Origin: Cydia pomonella
Taxonomy: Eukaryota; Arthropoda; Insecta; Lepidoptera; Tortricidae
Assembly (NCBI RefSeq): GCF_033807575.1
Contig: NW_026907806.1
Coordinates: forward strand, 1 to 64,000
Direction: 5' to 3'
DNA length: 64,000 nt
The notes below the pieces were generated by a model, which saw nothing but the letters and a program-made list of their open reading frames with translations, was not told the origin of the DNA and did no database searches. The stretch's first letter is position 1; each line of letters opens with the position of its first letter. The translations under genes were made by a program, and so were the position numbers. This document shows positions 24,101 to 39,100 of this stretch, one piece after another.

Positions 24101-27100
24101 TATAAAATGGATTTAATAATACATATATTTAAATATATATATATATTTTAAAATTCCTAAATAATAGAAAACATAAAAAGATAAAATACCAAAAGTCAGG
24201 TTCCACCGAGATTGAACTCGGATCGCTGGATTCAGAGTCCAGAGTGCTAACCATTCATGGAACCGGCTGATCTAATCGATGAATTTACTCATCACAAACT
24301 CTTACTACTTCATGTTACCGATTATAGCGTTAAACGTTTAACGCAACCTTGTTGGAGGTCGCATAAGAAGTTTCAATAAATAAATGTAAGTAAAATTGTG
24401 TAAATATGTTTGTACGGTCCGTACAAGGGTTAACATTTCGCTCATCAGCACTTTCCGTCAGTCAGCATTTATTTTACCTATATGAGACAGTACATGCCCG
24501 ACCGCCGCGGAGTGTATTCAATAATTGTATCATTTTTATCATGTTATCAATAAATCATTATATCGGTGGAAACTGCAGTATTATCAATTATCATTATCAA
24601 CTATATCATCTTAAGACTGTGCGGGAAGCATCCCGTACAATGTTAATGGTAAGTATACGTGTCTTCTAATATAATTATCTCTGTAATGTATATCACAAAA
24701 TATTTTGGTGTCGTAGTAACCTAATAAATTAAATCTTGTCTAAGCAATCATAAATAAATTAGTCATAAGTGGAAACCGTTTTGGCTGTGAATTGTCTAAA
24801 TTAATTATTTTTTCTACTCAAAATTAATTAATTAATTATATTTTATTTGTCATTGAAAGGGTCGTGCACACATCTTTAAAACCCTACCTTATAGTTGTCA
24901 AAACAAGTCTTTAGTCTATTCCCCAAAAACGCATTTTTGCATACACGCAGTATCTTTTTGGTCCTTTTCGATACTTCGTGTAATGACCACTTAAAGAATA
25001 TTGTATGAAATACAATGTTGCCAACCTTATTTTAAATGTCATCTGTGATAAATAAGTGGACCACAGACAAGTTTTTTTAATTTCATTCATTCATTTTCCC
25101 GCCCGTACCCTACTTTCTTTGTTACTTCTTGAATGAGGTTAGTGGGTGGGTTATTGTGGTTGTCGAATAAAAACTTAACTTTTGTGTTAAATAACAGTGT
25201 GTCTTTCATTTCAAATTAAAATGAATGAAGACGAAAACTTAGTGTTTACGCCTAAAGAAATATCAGTGATTGGCCCAAGAAGTCACTAAAAATTTTCTGC
25301 CTTCAAAATCGCGATAGATGAATTGAAAAATATTTGTTAAATTTACAATATTATTTCAAAGTAAGTGCTTGGTCGTAGAAAAAGTATTGTATGCAACGTT
25401 GTTTAACTGAGTCAAAAAATACTCGTGGCGTCTTTATTAACAATTTTCGGCTTCGCCTCAAATTGTTACTCACGCCACTCTCCTTTTTTGACCTCTCTTA
25501 AACGACGGTTGCATAAAATACTATTATTGTACTATTTTGCCTGTTTGTTTCCCAAGTTTAAATAAAATAAAGTAAAACACACGAGTCCCTAGCTATTCAA
25601 CCGAGTCAGCTCGAGACTGCAAATACTTCTTGGAGCACATATACCAGATACTTTTACCAGGTTATTGTATCAGCTCCAGCTTGAGCTGGCTGTATCGAAT
25701 TAATACATATCGCAGAAATCACAGGTGACTAAAAAATTCAACCCAATCCCGATTGTCCGCACCTTTATAAAACTGTTCTATCTCTCTAACGCTACACTTG
25801 CCTTCCCGCGGTAGTACTTGTGGTCGAGCCGCTCGTCGTCGTAATCCTCTAGGAACTCCTTGAGCCGCTTGGCTTCCCTCTCTCTCTCTTCTTCCTTGCA
25901 CCGTTCTCTCTCCTTCTCTTTCTCGTACTCGGCGTGCTTGCGACGCTCGCGCGCCTCCCAGAGCCGCAACCTATAATGTAACAGTAAATTGTTACTTTAG
26001 ACTCATTTTAACTTACAGACGCGCAAGTTGGAGGAAATACAATCGAATATACTTTCCAAATAAACCACAATTTACCAAAAAAAAACTCGCAAAAGCAAAT
26101 AAAATAAAATGTACTACTCATTTTTGTTCGAGAGACCCTCCCGTCCTCGGCACTCACCTCTCCTGGTAGGCGGCCTCCTTCTCCTTGGCCTTCTTCTCGA
26201 GTCGCTTCTTCTCTTTGGCCTCCTCCTCGAGCTCCCTGGAGCGGCGCGACTCGGCCTCGCTGCGGCCTCGGTCGCGCGAGCGCTCGCGGTCGCGGTCACG
26301 GTCGCGGTCGCGGTCGCGGTCGCGGGAGCGCTCGCGGTCGCGTTCACGTTCTCTGTCAAAGAAATTTATGTGTGAGAAGAATTCCAACTTTTCAACTTAC
26401 TTTAATGGACACCTGACATAAATCTTCTTTTCTCCATCATTTGGGGTCGGTTCTCCTAGTAATTCTTCGCCAGGACTGTCTGTCCCGGGTCGTCTGGGCT
26501 GTGTTTGTCAGGTTAGGGCTTGTAGAGTTATAAGCTTAGCTCTACAAGACATCTGATAACTTTTTAACAGTGCGAGCCTTATGGTCTCGTCTTGGCAACA
26601 TTTTACATAAAAATGTTTTTGATGGGATAGATTTTACTCTGAAGCTGCCTCGTATGTGTATGTTTCATACGCGATCCAGTAATGTCACACCACCTGCCCA
26701 ACGCAGCATCCTTATTTCCGCAGTATGCAGCTTATCTTCCTGTTGCTTCTTTAAAGGCCAGCACTCCGCCCCATGTAACATAGCTGGACGAACTGCACGG
26801 CACTCCCGATAGCTCCTTCCACGTCATTCATCCCGTGTTATTCGGTGGATTATCAGCATCTTTAGATCCATCGCTACTCTAAGCCAAGATATTTGAAGCT
26901 GTCTAACTTTTTTTGTGGGTTGTGCTGAAGTTTGATGGTAAGCAGTCACCGTAGCTTATGCTATGGACGCCTGCAACTCCAGAGGTATTACAAGCGCGTT
27001 GCCGACCAATACTTCTAGGTTGTTTGCGTTTTCGCTGATTAAAAACGATGACGTTTCCGTAGAGTAGGTTCCACGGCGGTGCAGGCCGGCTGTTAGATGG

Positions 27101-30100
27101 TCCAAAACCAGGTTAAACAAGAAGGAACGCAACATTGAGCCTTGATGAATTCGAAGAACAGGTGTTCTTCGAATTCTTCGCTCGTCCCGCTTTAGTTTTG
27201 ACTTTTACGTAAATGTCTCTCACAATATGCACGTAATGCTCTGGTATGTTGTGCGCTTGCATGGCTTGCCAAATCATCTTCCGCGGAACTCGTTTATTGA
27301 CTTATGGTCGAAGACCTTTTCCAGATCGATGGAAATCATATGTAGGTCAGTCTTGTTGTCCCTATACTGTTCCATCAGAATCCTGCCTGTGTGGATGGCG
27401 TCGGTGGTCGATTTACTGCACTGGTTTTCTGTGACTTCTGCGAGTTGGAGTAATGGATTACATAAACACGGCGACGATCACAAAAATAAAACTGGAAGAG
27501 TGATTAAGAATAACATGTCGGTTTTCAACGCAGCTGGACCATAAAAGCCAGAGTTCAAAATGGAGACCACTTTAGTGCAATTTTGCCTCGGCAAAAAAGA
27601 AAAAAAAAAGTTTTTGAGATCTTGTTATCTTTCCTAAATTCCGATAACAACTTCACTGCACTACTTTTCATTACTTGCGTCACGCGGTGACGTCCTGCTT
27701 TCAAGATCGTCTAATAGTCTGCAATCAGTAACTATTACAGTTTGACCATTGTCATCAGAAATGGCCAATAATGACCTCATAAAGAGGCAGGAGATATTCG
27801 ACAAGAAGTACAGGGTACATATAGGAGAGAGAGACAACTGGAAAGTAGAAGTCAGTCACCCGACGACAGTCTGCTTTACGGATGGCTCAAGAATTAGTGG
27901 CATAGATCATAGGAGTATCAGGTATCTTCTGAAACTCGGTAAGAGTAGTCTGAGACTACTGACTGATATCATAACTGGTCACAATACTCTTAATAGACAT
28001 CTGAAGATAATGGGCATAAGTAGAGATGCCTCCTGTCCACATTGTGGTAAGGAGGAGACCAGCTTGCATGTACTAGCGGAATGTACTATGTATGCGGCAC
28101 CGGCGACATAATACATTCGGTAGTGACACACTAAAAGAGAGATAACTAAAGGATGTCGAACTTAAAGATGTCCTTCTGTTCTGCAGGAAAACGAGAAAAT
28201 TTGAGGAGAATAGTGGGGGAATGCCGCCGGGTCAGTAACCTGCAGCTCCAACTCCAAGGAATTGGGATGAATGAACGCAACGAGCGATCGACAGCCCGCC
28301 TACTTCCGGCCGGGGGTCCCTGCACTACATCTACATTGTCATCAGAAAAAAGGGGCGAATTACAATATGTCTATAATACGAGGGGCGTTCAATATATTCT
28401 CGGGATATTTATGAAAATGAAAGAGTACGAATAAGGTAATATTATTATTTTTTCAATATATTTCCCTCCGATGTTTTCGCACTTAAAAGATAGGTCAATT
28501 AGACCGTCATAAAAATACATGCTCCTGCACTGCCGCCTTCAACGATTCATCGTCAGAAAATCGATATCCTCGCAGATGTTTGTTCAGATTTGTATGGCGA
28601 TAAGACTGTATGGCGGGTGGGTTATAGTTTCAAATCCGGATTCTCGAGCCGCAGCCTTGGCGATCTGAGCAGTATGGACAGGAGCATTGTCATGGAGGAG
28701 CAGAACACCCCTAGTTAACTTTCCCCTCCTCTTTTCTTTAATTGCTTCCCTTAATTGGCGTAGAATATTAGCGTAGTACTGCCCGGTTATATTTAAACCT
28801 TTATCTTTATAATCTATCAGCAGTATACCCTCAAAATCCCAGAATATCGTTGCCATGACCTTACCGGCTGACGGTAGGGACTTTGGGATGAGGTGTCCCT
28901 TTAATGTGCCACTGCAAGAATTCTTGTTTGCTTTCTGGGTCATAATGATGAACCCAGGTTTCATCCCCAGTAACAATCCTTTGAAGTATCTCATCGGGAT
29001 GTTCTCCACATAAGTCAATAAACTCGGAACAACAAGCAACTCGCGTATCTTTCTGAAGGGGCGTCAGCATTCGCGGCACCCGCCTTGCACTAACTTTTGA
29101 CATATTAAGCTGGTCGTGGATAATATTGTGTACAGTATCAATAGTAAGTTTAGTAGCAATTGATTTTATCTTCACTCCAGTATCTTCTAATATAATTTTC
29201 TCTACTTTTTTAATGTTGTCTCTCCCTCCCACACTTGACCAATTTTCAAAATTTATTCTGCACGTAGGCCTCAAGGGCTCTTTTACAAGTCAATACAACA
29301 TTTATAGTAACATCATATAGTGACATGAAAAATACATAACAACATTTATAAATACAACAGCCAATACCTGGGTAAATATTACATTATAATAATTTTAAAA
29401 GAAATAAGTACTACAATACAACCGTAGATACCGTTTTCAACCGTTTTGAACCGTAGATAATGAAGGGGCAAACTCCCGGTAAACAGAATCCATTTCTTCT
29501 TTTATAGTTTTTATTTTATTTATTTCTGTTTAGTCAAGAACTTTATTACGGCTCGGTGCTCTAATTTGAGTAAAATCGCAAAATCGGCCATGGTGATGAC
29601 GTTTGTTCGGCAATTGCAGAAAAACAAGAGAACATATTTTTTTTATTTTACGTTTTTAATGTCAAATAGGCCAGTACTAAAAAAGGTCGGAAGGTATCAA
29701 TACTGAGAATGTGTTGACCGCCCCTCGTAGATCAACCTTCCACCTTCCGCACCAACGTTGATCAAGTTTGACATTCACGATAATGGTCAGCAACACTTAT
29801 AGCACTTATTTTAGTGTGGTATCAATGACTGGTTGCGAGTGCACGTACAGTCGTAAGCAGGGCCCGTATATTTCTTGCCGTTGACGGAAAAAATACGTCA
29901 CGCTTCATATAGTATGATTCCAATTAATATTTTCGTAATAATTAATTACTCGTCAACCTCTTTAGTCATTTTTGCGTCAACGGCATGAAATGTACGGGCC
30001 CCGGTCTTAAGATTTAATTTGTGACCCATTTTGTACCTCGTCACAGTGACGATAGTACGAGGTCCCTAGCGACGTTCATGTTTGTCACTGCGACTCGGTG

Positions 30101-33100
30101 CGAAATGTCGACCGTACGCGTCGGCAACGAGGTTCCAGCCGGCCGCCGGCGCCGCACGTACCGGCCGAGCTGGCGCCGCAGGTCGCGCGCGATCTCGTGC
30201 CGCGTGCGGATGTACGGGCACAGCGCCGGCGCCACCCCCGGCCCCGGCCCCAACAGCTTCAGCCCCGTCCCCATGCCTTCACTTCACTGTGTGCCGCTGC
30301 TCTACGGGCTTCACTACACAACTACACACTAACCGATCACTCCGATCAGAAACTTATTTTTATGATATACGAGGCAAACGAGGATACGAATCGCCTGCTG
30401 ATGGTAAGCGATTGCCGTTGCCCATAGACACCCGCGACACCACAGGGGTTGCGAGTGAGTTGTAGGCCTTTACGGTAGGAGTATGCAGTTTTCTTGAAAG
30501 TCGTATCGGACTTACGACCTTAATATTAACTGATCCGAAAATTTATCAAATTTCAAAACAGTCACTGAGTATAAAATTTTAGTACTGTCATTGCATCGAA
30601 CACATTTTATTTATATCTTGATTGAACAATCACCATCGCGCATTCACAAGTTACGACAATCCGTGTAATAACATTCTCTACCTCGATTTTACGGCAAAAA
30701 TACCTAAATATATGGTGTTTTTACTATTTCTATAAGGTTTTTTTGGTATTTGTGAGTAAGAGGCGATTGTCCTATTACACAACCACGATTGTACTTGTTA
30801 ATATTGAATGGGCCAGTTGTAGCGAGTGTCGCTGTGAATATAGTCGGCGGCGTGCGACGCGGGCGAGCGCGCCGGCGCGGGCGCGGGACTGCCGGCGCCG
30901 CGGGCGCGGGGCGAGCACCTTTACATTTTATGAGCGTAAGATTTGAACCTGGTGAGATTAAACTGCAAATCTCATAGTGATTACGAATAACCTGGTTTTT
31001 GTTTTAGATTTTATAGTAAAAATAGTGCAGTAACGTCTAAAAATATCGATACCAACAGTCTCTAAAATGTATACACAATGTTATTGCCCATATAATTGCC
31101 CATATAAAATATATTAAGGTACATATTTTGGCACTTTGTCGTCCGTATCTATATTTCCAGACGTTGCCTACCGTACCGCGCAAAGTGTGATCGAAATAAT
31201 TTCGGTATTTTGATATCCCTTGAAACGCTTGATAACCTTGCATTCCTATAAATCAGGTATACACTTTGAAAGGGAAATCTTTGTGTAAGTTTAAATACAG
31301 AGTGATTATATTCTTGAATATAACTTTCTCACTTTGGGAAAAGAAAAATATAATAATATAATAGCATGCACAAATAAAAATTCTAAAGATTTCCTAAATA
31401 AAAAATGGAGCTAACCGTCTCATGTCAATACTAGATGAGTTGTTTGAATGGCCTATTCCTATTTCCTAAACGACGTTACATGTATCAATACCAACCAACT
31501 CCATCTCAGCACAGCCCTACTTTTATCCTGCCTGCAATATCTCGGTCCCGATATTTCCAATTCCCGCCATTCGATATCGTGCGTTATCGAAATCGTAAAA
31601 TATGAAATAAGCACAAACCTTTCTCTGTCCCGCTCCCTCTCGCGTTCCCGCTCCCGGATCTCACGCTCTCGCTCTCGCTCGCGCAGCTCCCTGGAAACAT
31701 GGACATGTTCAAATTTGTTCGACAATCTATTGTACAGGTCTCCTTATGTATACGGTAGTGTTTGGTTCTCATAATAAATTTTGTTTAACATTCGTTGAGC
31801 GAAAAATATCTAAGTGACCAACGTGGTCCGCCGCGTTAAAATGATTATTTTTGTTGTTAGCTCCAATAAAGTATATAAAAGCTATAGGACTTAGACAAGT
31901 ATTGCATGTTTAAGATGAGTATTGTACCTCTCCCGCTCCCGCTCCCGTTCCCGCTCCCGCTCTCGCTCCCGCTCCCGCTCGCGCTCCTCCCGCTCCCGCT
32001 CGCGCTCCTTGTCCCGCTCCCGCTCGCGGTCCTTGTCGCGGTCGTCGCGCCGTTCCTTGCTCCTGTGTTGTTTACAGAATGTTCCACCATTGTTGTTTGG
32101 GTGTGTAAGAGAGATGAGACAGCGGAAGATTTCATAAACACAAGTAGTGTTTTAGCGGGGAATATAGTTTTACCTCTCGAACCAAATCGAGGTGCAAGAA
32201 TTATACAAAACTACTTAATGAAAGTAATGGTAGTGTCTAGCGGTCGGGACGGTCTGGATCGTAGCAAATGTAAATTATAGTATAATAATAAATTCACCAT
32301 ATTTACACAATAATTAATTTATTAATAATTATCTTATGTGGGACAAATACATAATAAAATACTTTGTGGTGTTACTGGTGTGGTGATACGAGTACTGACA
32401 CGATAATAAAAATGATAGATTAATATTGGGACCGTGCGAAGTGCATGGTGGGGGTAAGTAAAGCGATCCCAGCGCATAAGGTGGTAAAAATTTGAACTAA
32501 CTGCGGATAGCGTCTTTAACACTTCGTACAATTATATGGCTCGAAATGAAACTTTGATTTACGATTACTCCTGAAATATTCATTTGAATTGTATGGTGTA
32601 AGGGACCATTGTAATCTGTATGAAATGCTTAATATAACTAACGTATTTATTTTGATAATTGTTAATAATGTATCCATGTAAATAGCTTTGCAAATGCCAC
32701 ATATAACGTGATCTTTTTCTAGAAGTTAAGAATGGATATAGTAAGTTATCCTTAAAAGATAGACATTTAACTTCGCGGACTTTTTTGTAGACCTATGAAT
32801 GAGAAACAACCCCACCATACATTGTGTTGTTATAGCTCAAACGGATTAGGCAGCGTTTTCGATTAAAGCTCCTAGCCAGCGTGATTTTTTCCGAAAACAT
32901 CGTTATATTTCAAACAATTTACACAAAACCTTAACAAGTTATATACTTAAGCCTTCCTCAAGAATCACTCTATTGATAGATGAAAGTCGTATGAAAATCC
33001 GTTCAGTAGTTTTGGAATAGTTTTATAAGATGTAGTGACTTGAAGTTTTCCCCTAGACTTGCGGACACTAGGTTGCGTGACAGTCGTGCACGCTCCCAAT

Positions 33101-36100
33101 ACAAGTGTAGTGTAGGTGTTGAGATGGGATGGTCAGGTCAAACTAGATTTTATTGACCACATTGAGCCTTATTGTGGTTTTAAAATACGCGATACTTACA
33201 AAAGGCTATTTGTACCAGAAGCATGAAAATAAGAAAATCTGTCGTTTTAACAACTGTGAAATTACTTTACGCGTTAAGATAAGGCGGGGTGGATGGATTC
33301 GGTATCTTAAGCTACTTTAGCAATTAAGAAACGAAGTAATTAACTGAATTCGCTTTTTTGAACTTTTCGTGTTTTGACTTATCATTTTATGATAAAATAT
33401 TTATTGACTATTCATTCGTATAGTGATCAAAAGTCTTCCTTTGAATGGAGATTGATTTAGTTAAACATTCATTTATTTAGCGTATTACGTACTAAACTTT
33501 ATATAAGGAATACTTATATATTCACTTCAGTGTTGTGAATCTGTTACAGGCGTTTATCCCCTCCGTATTTTTTCAAAATTGTATTTAAGCCAGATATGTT
33601 TACAAAAAACGACCTTTCTTACAAAACATAAGAACAGCGTCAAGGACAAGTATACATTGGTCGTCACTTTATCTATACCTCGTTTTTTAGCATTATAATC
33701 TACACGGTCTATTCTATTCTATTAGCTGAATAGTCTACACGGTCTTCACGTGTCTTTTTTTATTGAAAAAAGCTTTTAATAAAATAGTAACTATTAGTTA
33801 TGAAACCAAAACAATGTAAATTAACATATGTACTGCGACTTATTTTTTAACCCCCTTATTCATTAACGTCTACTAAAGTTAACAAGCCGCTAATAATCGT
33901 TTGTCTCTTTCCAACGTATTGGTATGATGGAAAGGGACAAACGATTATTAGCGTCTTCGTAACTTTAGTTGATGTTTATGAATAAGGGGGTTAGTGTTTA
34001 AAGACACGTCAAGATCGTCGACCTAATGCTACAAAATGAAGTATAGAGTGGAACAAACTATAAGTGTAAATTGGCTTCTCTAACACTGACCTGGACAAAC
34101 TCCTCCTGCGTCGATCCTTGTCCTTGTCCTTATCCCTGTCCCGCTCCCGTTCGCGGTCGCGGTCCCGCTCTCTGTCCCGCTCGCGCGGCTCGCGCTCCTT
34201 CTCCCTGTCCTTGTCCTTGTCATCCTTGAGGTCCTTGTCGCGCTTGCGGCGCACCACCACCTCCGCCTCGTCCTACGCGACAAACGACACATATCACGAC
34301 GAGAAGAAAAGACACGTGACTATCGCAAAACATACTAAGTATTAGGTTTAGTATCAGTTCAATAGAAACGCGTTGAGGTCAGGCCAAATTTTTTATAGAG
34401 ATGACGCTGAAATGCTGAAAACAGTAAAATTTCAAGTGAGATTTCGTAAGTTCGGCACCGGAAGCAAATGTATTGTTTATGGGATTGAAAATCGAACATA
34501 ATGGCAGAAAAAATGTCAAAATTAAATTTACCTACTTGTTTTTTACGTTTAGCACTGGTGCAATTATTTTATAACGCGTAACAAACAGCGGAAAAAACTA
34601 ACTATAGACTACACCTGTTGGAACCCTTTCCCCAAAGCGCTCTCACTAGAGTGCCTTAACGCCATTGGTTCAAAAAATACGAACGTCTTGCAAAGTAGTC
34701 ATATAAAAAAAAATCTGTTGGATATTATAATCGTTATTAGGCCGTATGACCCGTTGCGGTTACATTCATCTGATACTATCCCCAGTAGTAGATCTTATTC
34801 GCGACATGATGTTTACAATAGTAAGATAATTCTATAGCTTGGCCCCGCTGCAACCTTAAACACTTGCGTAATTTGAATTCTGTGATTCAGTATCTATTAA
34901 CAGTACAAAAAACTGCATAAACTTGCTAACAACTGCAAAGTGGTATGAATAAAATATCATTTTTAAGATTGCGGCGAGCGCAAGTTAAAAATATTCACAA
35001 GTAAACACTACAAAAAATATTGTAAACTAAGTGCCTCTGCCTCCAAACATAACGAAGCAAAACACTCCAATTAATTTGAATGGGCCTGTCAGATTACAGG
35101 GGTTTTCATCTCCACATATTACAAAGAAACGATTTTACATTTCTTCAAATCAATGCTGCGAGTACAGAAATAATGCTTTTTTTTCCATTCGCTTTGCCAA
35201 AATAGGAAGAAAGGGATAAATCTTTTGAGCTATAAGACAAATCTGGTGAATGTTCTGCGACCGGTCGCGTGCGGCAGTCCGCCGCCTTACACTACACATG
35301 TTTAGACCTATAGCCATAAATTATCTAATGAACTTGGTGCGCCGAGATTGGTCGAGTGTCAACCAATTAGTGAAGGGAAAATAAAATTGTAGTACAACCT
35401 AGCTAAAACATTCTTAGATTGTACGTTGAGGCGTACAATTAAGCGCTACTTTCTAGTCACGATTTAGAGAAATAATGTGAAAGAACAATTTTACAGGTTA
35501 ATATATCCACATATTAGGTATCAATACCACGCCTATTCATTTCTTATAAAATATTTACTTTGTATATGAAAAGAGGTCTTTAGGGGTCTATTGAAATAAA
35601 TAAATTGAATTTATTTGTAATTGATATTTTTTAAGTGGTTGTTATATCGTCTAGGGTCAAAAATTAATTTATGGGTGGGTTCAACATAATAAATGTAGTG
35701 TGAAGGCAGAGGCACGCAAATATTGGTGGAAGTATGTATCGCGGCACCCACTCACACATGCGAGGAAATAACGGAGTGGGAAAAGGATGGAAATGCTTGT
35801 TCTTTATAATAGGATAAATATGAGTTGAGGTAGTATTAAAAACTATTGGGTATTTGGAGGTTTTGTTTTGGCCCATAACTTAAAGGAACACTTTTTGGCA
35901 TTCGACGCCAGGTTGGCCTGCTGTGATAATTTATGACTTCATGTTTACTTTCACTTATTGAGGTATTAATTGAGAGGATTTTGATATCATGATTTTTGTA
36001 ATGTCTGAACTACATCAAGGATAACTAAAATCGGACGTAAATTTCAAATTGTAGAAAATCCAATGTTCCAAAAAATGTATTTTAGGAACGCTGCCAAAAC

Positions 36101-39100
36101 CTTGATAAGGTACTAACTGACATGTTGCTGGATGATAAAACATGACTTACATGTTTGAAGTGTGTTGTGATGACGGGGACGGTTAAGTTGTCGTGTCAGT
36201 GGGAACGCGGACGGACGTGTTGTCAGGATGGTCGTGGAGGAGGGAGTGGGCGCCGCGGAAACAAAGCGGAATCATACGGAAACAGTGCGTACGGCCGCCG
36301 CCATCTGCAACGATCTCGGTCTCAGTCCGTCTCACTCGCACTTACGCGGGTGCCGCCGCGGTGATGTCGCCGCCGTGTCGTCGCCGCGTCGTCGTTGTTT
36401 CGTCGCGTCGTCGCCGACCGATGAGCGCCCGCGCTCGCGCCCGTCTTACTTTATACCCCGATACTTATACTAGTTTCAATACAATCGTACCGGAAATTGT
36501 CTTTTAGAAGAGTTAGAAGCGGGTTGTGAGTCAATGTCAGCAACATGAGGTGCGATGCTAAATTAAACAAAAGAAACTAAGCGACTGGCACGTTTCACAT
36601 AGAAGCCTAATTCCGTTCGTCAAAGAAGCTTTTTATCTGCGAGATGTAATTTTCTTGCATTATCTTCCTATTCACCTACGCAATCAATTACAGTCGACTA
36701 ATCCAAGCTGTTGTTCAAGTTTCTAACCTCAAAAACATAATGCGTATCTTTGATTAAAGAATTTTATTTTGTAAACATAAGTTTATTGTGTCACAAAACG
36801 ATCATCACAAAGAAAAGCATTGACAATTTGAGGTTAAAATCGTTCGAGACAAGGAGGATCGCATCGATTGTAATACCAAGGAATATTATTCGGACAGTAA
36901 TTTAATAATAGAATCGGAGCGTATCTACGGATGTGTGATATATGTATGTGTGTGTGTGCGTGTGTCGGGGCAGGAGCGCGGGCGCGCCGCGCGGCGCCAC
37001 TCACTAAGCGCGCGCGCGGCGGGGAGCACGCAGCTGTACGGCGAACACGGCGCCGGTGCCACACGCGCGGCAGCTCAACACAGCTTATCAACTACCTCTT
37101 AGACTGTGCTACAACTGGCGTTCTTTTTCTTTTCATTCAACTTCGCACACAAAATTGTGATTAATTTCTAGCGTAATGGAAATTCAAAAAAGCCATTTTA
37201 CAACATGATACAGTGAAACGCTCTAGCTGTGGCACCAGCGTACTTTCGCGTCAGAGAATAGGAGGTACGAGCGCCATCGAGTCGGAATTGATTAGCAATT
37301 GGTATTCCTGAGGGCCCAGCGAAGATAACAATCATACATCGACAAACGCCCAACGAAAAGAAAAAATGTATCTGGACGATGGTACAAAAAGTCACGTGAT
37401 TTCTGTTTCGACCGACGAGATCTCTCAACGATTGTCATCTCGGCTGGCCCCTTTAACTGGATTGATACATCCATCCGACAAATTATTTCACTACTACTAA
37501 GTATTATGTTCCAATACGGTTTATTTCAATATTTAATGGTAGATAACTCAAAAAGACAATTGTTTTGAATAGTATAAGCCTGTCAATAACTGTCCGAGTT
37601 CTTCAAAGAAATCCTGCTGAATATTTTTGGCTAATTCCGACTCGACAGCACTCGCTTCATCTTAAAGGTTAGTGCAATAAATACATCAATACATAATAAA
37701 ACAAATGGACGGTCGCCAACAACTGTGAAGATTTTACTGCTACGAATCGAAGCATAAGTTTGTTCCATTGGTGCGTTCCGTCGCACCATTTTCCTCAGGA
37801 GTTAGAACTCGTGGGTATAAATTTGATGAAGAGCGTCTTTGGCACATTTCCAGGTTGTGCTGACACTCCATGTAGACTTTAATATTAACAGAAAATAGCA
37901 GAGGCGGCACAGTCCCAGCCGTTGAGGCGACCTTATCCCTATTATTAATGTCCTGAAGCGGTTTTACCCTCAGTTACCCGAGAACAAGATGCATGTACTA
38001 GAGAATATGCGAACATGCTTGTGTATATTTTGATAATAAAAGGCTAAAAATGATAAAGAGAGACCCACTACGACATTAATATATTATTAAATTATTTATA
38101 AATTTTATATTTTTACAATAAGCGTCGTATAAAGTTACGTAAAACGGAACGAGTTTCGAAACAGCAATCAGAGCTTCTGATAACGATATGGCAACTATAC
38201 AATCAATTTAAAGATCCCGTTATCGTAGCGCCACTACGCCATCTGGCGGTATGTTGTAAAAGTATCTGGTACAAGGCAAAGTGTTTCTTTAGGATATTTT
38301 AGATTTTTTAAGGTGATGAAACGATTACTTTGTATTAATTAAACTATACAAAAAAATACCCTAAACAATATTAAATAAATAAAAGATACCCTAAAACGAT
38401 TCCCTTGTACTAGTTAGTTTTTCACATATCTAGTCAGATGGTGTTATGGAGCTTATGATGACTGAATGCTCTTATATGTGCAAATTACCCCATGATTTGA
38501 AGTAACAATATAGCCGTTCATTCAGCGGCATTAAGGAAATTCTATGAAAGTAAAGAGGGTATACTGGGAAAATATGATTGTAATTTTGTTGCCTGCCTCT
38601 CTATTTGATTGCTCTTGTATATTCGAGTGATAGAGAGGCAATAAATGAAGAAAAGTAGAATTTCGTTTTTCGCGGGTAGCCTGAGTAATCCTGTACGGAT
38701 AATTTTGTCGTAGTGCTATCGCTGAACAGTGATGACGCCATTGATGTTGCAAACTTTATTAGCGCTCGAAATATAAAATGTCGCTTTAGAACCGCACTGT
38801 TCCCCAGTAAATGGTAACACTTTTCAGTTATTATAATACACGTGGGCTATTTCAGTTGGGATTATTTAAAATGAAAGTAAAAATGAAAATACTGTAGGTT
38901 TCTTGCCGCGTCAAAATATCGGGAGCTCAAAAATAATACAAAACGCAATCATGGTCCATATCCCGGTCGATATAAGTCTAGCGGTTCTAATATTTCTTTT
39001 ATTGAATGATGTGAGTGACGTTTAGTATAAATCATCACATTATTATATTCTGTGCAATTAAAAACAAAATCCGACTGCAATTTATCCACACCAAGATAAA

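Noticed and set aside
24198..24264. Functional tRNA-Gln gene
   Set aside because: Bases are missing in the D arm and T loop; length is 67 nt.
31906..32137. Plus-strand Ser/Arg- and Leu/Pro-rich ORFs opposite exons 7 and 8
   Set aside because: Reverse complement of Arg/Glu repeats gives Ser/Arg or Leu/Pro repeats; not an SR protein.
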